Below, piece after piece: positions 62,148 to 64,000 of a DNA stretch of 64,000 nt. A program made the position numbers and the translations under genes. The notes under the pieces are model-generated. The model was given only the letters and a program-made list of their open reading frames with translations, was not told where the DNA came from and ran no database searches. The DNA is from Jeotgalibaca sp. MA1X17-3 (GTDB lineage: Bacteria > Bacillota > Bacilli > Lactobacillales > Aerococcaceae), in NCBI RefSeq assembly GCF_021513155.1, contig NZ_CP090983.1, positions 620,001-684,000 of the forward strand. Reading direction: 5' to 3'. Position 1 is the stretch's first letter. The number at the start of each line of letters is the position of its first letter.

Positions 62148-63461
62148 TTGAAAAAGAAACTTGTCACTTTTATATTAACGGGTTCAATCCTAACTGCAAG
62201 TCTAGCAGCACCTTTAACTGCATCCGCCGACGAATTAACGGATAAAATCCAAAAACAAGAACAAAAAGTAAATGAATTAGCGAATCGTGTATCAGGTGCA
62301 GAAGAAGTTCTCTCTACTGTAAATGCTGAAATCACAACAGCAGAAGAAAGAGCGGCTGAACTATCTGCTCAACGTGTTGAAACACAGGATGCAATCACTA
62401 CATTAGAAAAAGAAATTGCTAAATTGCAAGAAATCATTGACCAACGTGAAGCTCAATTAGAAGAACAAGCACGTTCTGTACAAGTAAAAGGATCGAATGA
62501 AAGCTATGTAACGTTCGTATTCGCTTCCGAATCACTAACAGATTTAATTTCTAGAGTTGATGTGGTTACTAAAATGGTAACGGCTAATAAAGATTTAGTT
62601 GAAAAACAAATTGAAGACCAACAAGTCGTAGCAGATAAAAAAACTGAAACAGAAGAAAAATTAAATGAAATTATGGCAATGTCTTCTGAATTAGAGCAAT
62701 TAAAAGGTACTTTAGAAGTAAAACGTATTGAACAAGAAAGTGCAGTAGCAGCGCTAAGTGCTGAAAAAGCAACTGCAGAACAAGACCGTCAAAAATTTGT
62801 TGCTCAAAAAGAAGAAGCAGATCGTCGTGCTGCAGAAGAAGCGGAACGCCAAAGACTAGCAGCTGAAGAAGCAGCGATTCAACAAGCAGCAACTGAAGAA
62901 GCGGCTCGTCAACAAGCTGTAGTAATTCAACAAGAGCAAACTGCAGGAACGGTCCAAGAAGTGGTTCAAACAAATACAAATACAAGTACGAATACTAGTA
63001 CAACAAACACAAGTACAGCTTCAACTCCTACTGTTCAGGCACCAGCACCAACGCCAGCGCCTGTAGAGACTCCACAACCGGCAGCACCATCAACTCCGGC
63101 ACCATCTGGAGATTTGATTAGTGTAGCTTATAAATATTTAGGAGTTCCTTATGTATGGGGTGGATCATCTACTTCTGGATTTGATTGTTCTGGTTTCACA
63201 GCTTACGTATATCGTGAAGCGTACGGAGTAAACATCGGAGGTTGGACTGTTCCTCAAGAAAATTCAGGAACACAAATTTCTGTATCAGCTGCACAACCTG
63301 GTGATCTATTATTCTGGGGTTCACGTGGTGGTACGTATCACGTAGCGATTTATCTTGGTGGTGGACAATATATTCATGCTCCACGAGAAAATGATGTTGT
63401 AAAAGTTGCATCCCTTAGTTCATGGGTAGCTCCTTCATTTGCAGTACGTGTAGCAAGATAA
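62148..63461 (+). CDS. Secreted NlpC/P60 peptidoglycan hydrolase with coiled coil
   Basis: This 437-residue protein has a signal peptide (about residues 1-27, ending ASADE), a long coiled coil (30-260) like that of PcsB or SagA, a Thr/Pro/Ala-rich linker (270-325) and a C-terminal NlpC/P60 domain with the triad Cys347, His398, His410. The enzyme cuts stem peptides in peptidoglycan during septum splitting. Coiled-coil domains of this type are regulated by FtsEX in related species. The start is TTG 62148 with GGGGG upstream. A WalR box lies before it. Confidence 0.9.
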   Translation: MKKKLVTFILTGSILTASLAAPLTASADELTDKIQKQEQKVNELANRVSGAEEVLSTVNAEITTAEERAAELSAQRVETQDAITTLEKEIAKLQEIIDQREAQLEEQARSVQVKGSNESYVTFVFASESLTDLISRVDVVTKMVTANKDLVEKQIEDQQVVADKKTETEEKLNEIMAMSSELEQLKGTLEVKRIEQESAVAALSAEKATAEQDRQKFVAQKEEADRRAAEEAERQRLAAEEAAIQQAATEEAARQQAVVIQQEQTAGTVQEVVQTNTNTSTNTSTTNTSTASTPTVQAPAPTPAPVETPQPAAPSTPAPSGDLISVAYKYLGVPYVWGGSSTSGFDCSGFTAYVYREAYGVNIGGWTVPQENSGTQISVSAAQPGDLLFWGSRGGTYHVAIYLGGGQYIHAPRENDVVKVASLSSWVAPSFAVRVAR

Positions 63462-63485
63462 TTTTCTAAAATTATAATGTTGGAT

Positions 63486-63522
63486 AACCTTCTGAAGTCT
63501 TTTCTTCAGGAGGTTATTTTTA
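63486..63522 (+). terminator. Terminator of the NlpC/P60 hydrolase gene
   Basis: AACCTTCTGAAG (63486-63497) pairs with CTTCAGGAGGTT (63504-63515), then ATTTTTA. Confidence 0.85.
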
Positions 63523-63658
63523 TGGAAAGCTGAATGAATAACGTAGAAAAAAGTCTTATTTCTTTCCTAAATTAGACCGGCATCAATGAATAATCTATGG
63601 TAGAATATACTAATACCTATACATTTTTTAAGTAGGATTTCTAAGGAGGCACTCATTC

Positions 63659-64000
63659 GTGGCTAAAAATAATAAAACATTTTACATTACGACCCCTATC
63701 TATTATCCAAGTGGGAAATTACATATCGGGAATTCTTATACGACTATTGCTGCTGATGTGATGGCTCGCTATAAGAGAATGCGCGATTTTGATGTGTTCT
63801 ATTTAACAGGAACCGATGAACATGGTCAAAAGATCGAAAAAAAGCAGAAGAATTAAATGTTTCACCACAAGAGTACGTTGATGGGATGATTAGTGAAATC
63901 AAAGCTCTGTGGAAAACTTTAAAAATTACTAACGATGACTTTATTCGTACGACAGATAAAAAACATAAAGATGCTGTTCAAATGATTTTTGAAAAATTAT
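63659..64000 (+). pseudogene. metG: Methionyl-tRNA synthetase, partial at window edge, frame broken by one missing A
   Basis: The start is GTG 63659 with AAGGAGG at 9 bp. The class-I signature HIGNS lies in GKLHIGNSYTTIAADVMARY, followed by FLTGTDEHGQKIEKK. The frame breaks at the A7 run 63837-63843; an eighth A gives IEKKAEELNVSPQEYVDG, and it stays open to the window end. MetRS is essential and metG is usually single, so the break is almost surely a sequence error. The rest of the gene lies beyond the window. Confidence 0.88.

Noticed and set aside
62671..62985. Leu-rich 104-codon minus-strand frame
   Set aside because: It is the reverse of the Gln/Glu-rich coiled coil of the NlpC/P60 protein, which gives Leu/Val-rich shadows; no start signals.
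62966..63110. Thr/Ser/Pro-rich repeats in the NlpC/P60 gene as a mobile or CRISPR-like repeat
   Set aside because: They are in frame and form the low-complexity linker common in secreted hydrolases.

Overview
The window reads as chromosome of a low-GC Gram-positive bacterium of the Lactobacillales. The signs are A/T-rich codon use, strong AGGAGG ribosome sites with several GTG/TTG starts, a T-box in front of tyrS, a WalR-like box before an NlpC/P60 hydrolase, and a BmrC/BmrD-type drug pump. Carnobacteriaceae is my best guess at family level; I cannot name a genus. I see no rRNA, tRNA, CRISPR array, insertion sequence or phage gene.

Layout. (1) 1-4.3 kb, minus strand: two near-identical TauE/SafE permeases flank an ornithine-cyclodeaminase-family gene, with a TrmB-type regulator; two matching promoter/operator modules drive the set. 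(2) 4.4-6.4 kb: an IclR regulator and 2-keto-3-deoxygluconate kinase. (3) 6.4-12.7 kb: a LysR/YeiH divergent pair, PhnA-like protein, acetate-type transporter, aldo/keto reductase and S9 peptidase. (4) 12.9-19.5 kb: a sulfatase broken by an in-frame TAG, then a NUDIX / PLD-helicase / acetyltransferase group. (5) 19.6-31.8 kb: lactate permease, then a catabolic cluster with a permease, a cytosine-deaminase-like amidohydrolase, an alpha/beta hydrolase, a PucR regulator, a fused AllF-AllG protein, AllH and carbamate kinase. This looks like a variant carbamoyl-releasing (ureide-type) pathway whose substrate I cannot name. (6) 31.9-38.8 kb: Lrp plus aminotransferase, Na/Pi symporter, yidD, a coiled-coil protein, pgsA and a second aminotransferase. 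(7) 38.9-42.6 kb: bmrCD-type ABC pump behind a 22-codon leader peptide and a four-segment attenuator. (8) 42.9-57.4 kb: a hexuronate locus (IclR, eda, uxaC, uxuA, SDR-type uxuB), followed by a second sugar module (HAD, GH3, AraC, three Gfo/Idh/MocA oxidoreductases, a TIM-barrel epimerase-like protein and a GPH symporter). (9) 57.4-64 kb: flavodoxin-like reductase, DsbA/SpxH-like protein, acetyltransferase, tyrS with T-box, NlpC/P60 hydrolase, and the start of metG.

How the parts work together: uxaC, uxuA and uxuB turn glucuronate/galacturonate into 2-keto-3-deoxygluconate. kdgK, 38 kb away with its own IclR gene, phosphorylates it, and eda splits the product to pyruvate and glyceraldehyde-3-phosphate. 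The AllFG/AllH/AllK set would turn a carbamoylated catabolite into carbamoyl phosphate and then ATP.

Caution on sequence quality: six genes, including the essential metG, carry seven frameshifts. Every one is restored by adding one base to a short homopolymer run. This points to systematic deletion errors in the assembly rather than gene decay, so these genes should be treated as probably intact in the organism.
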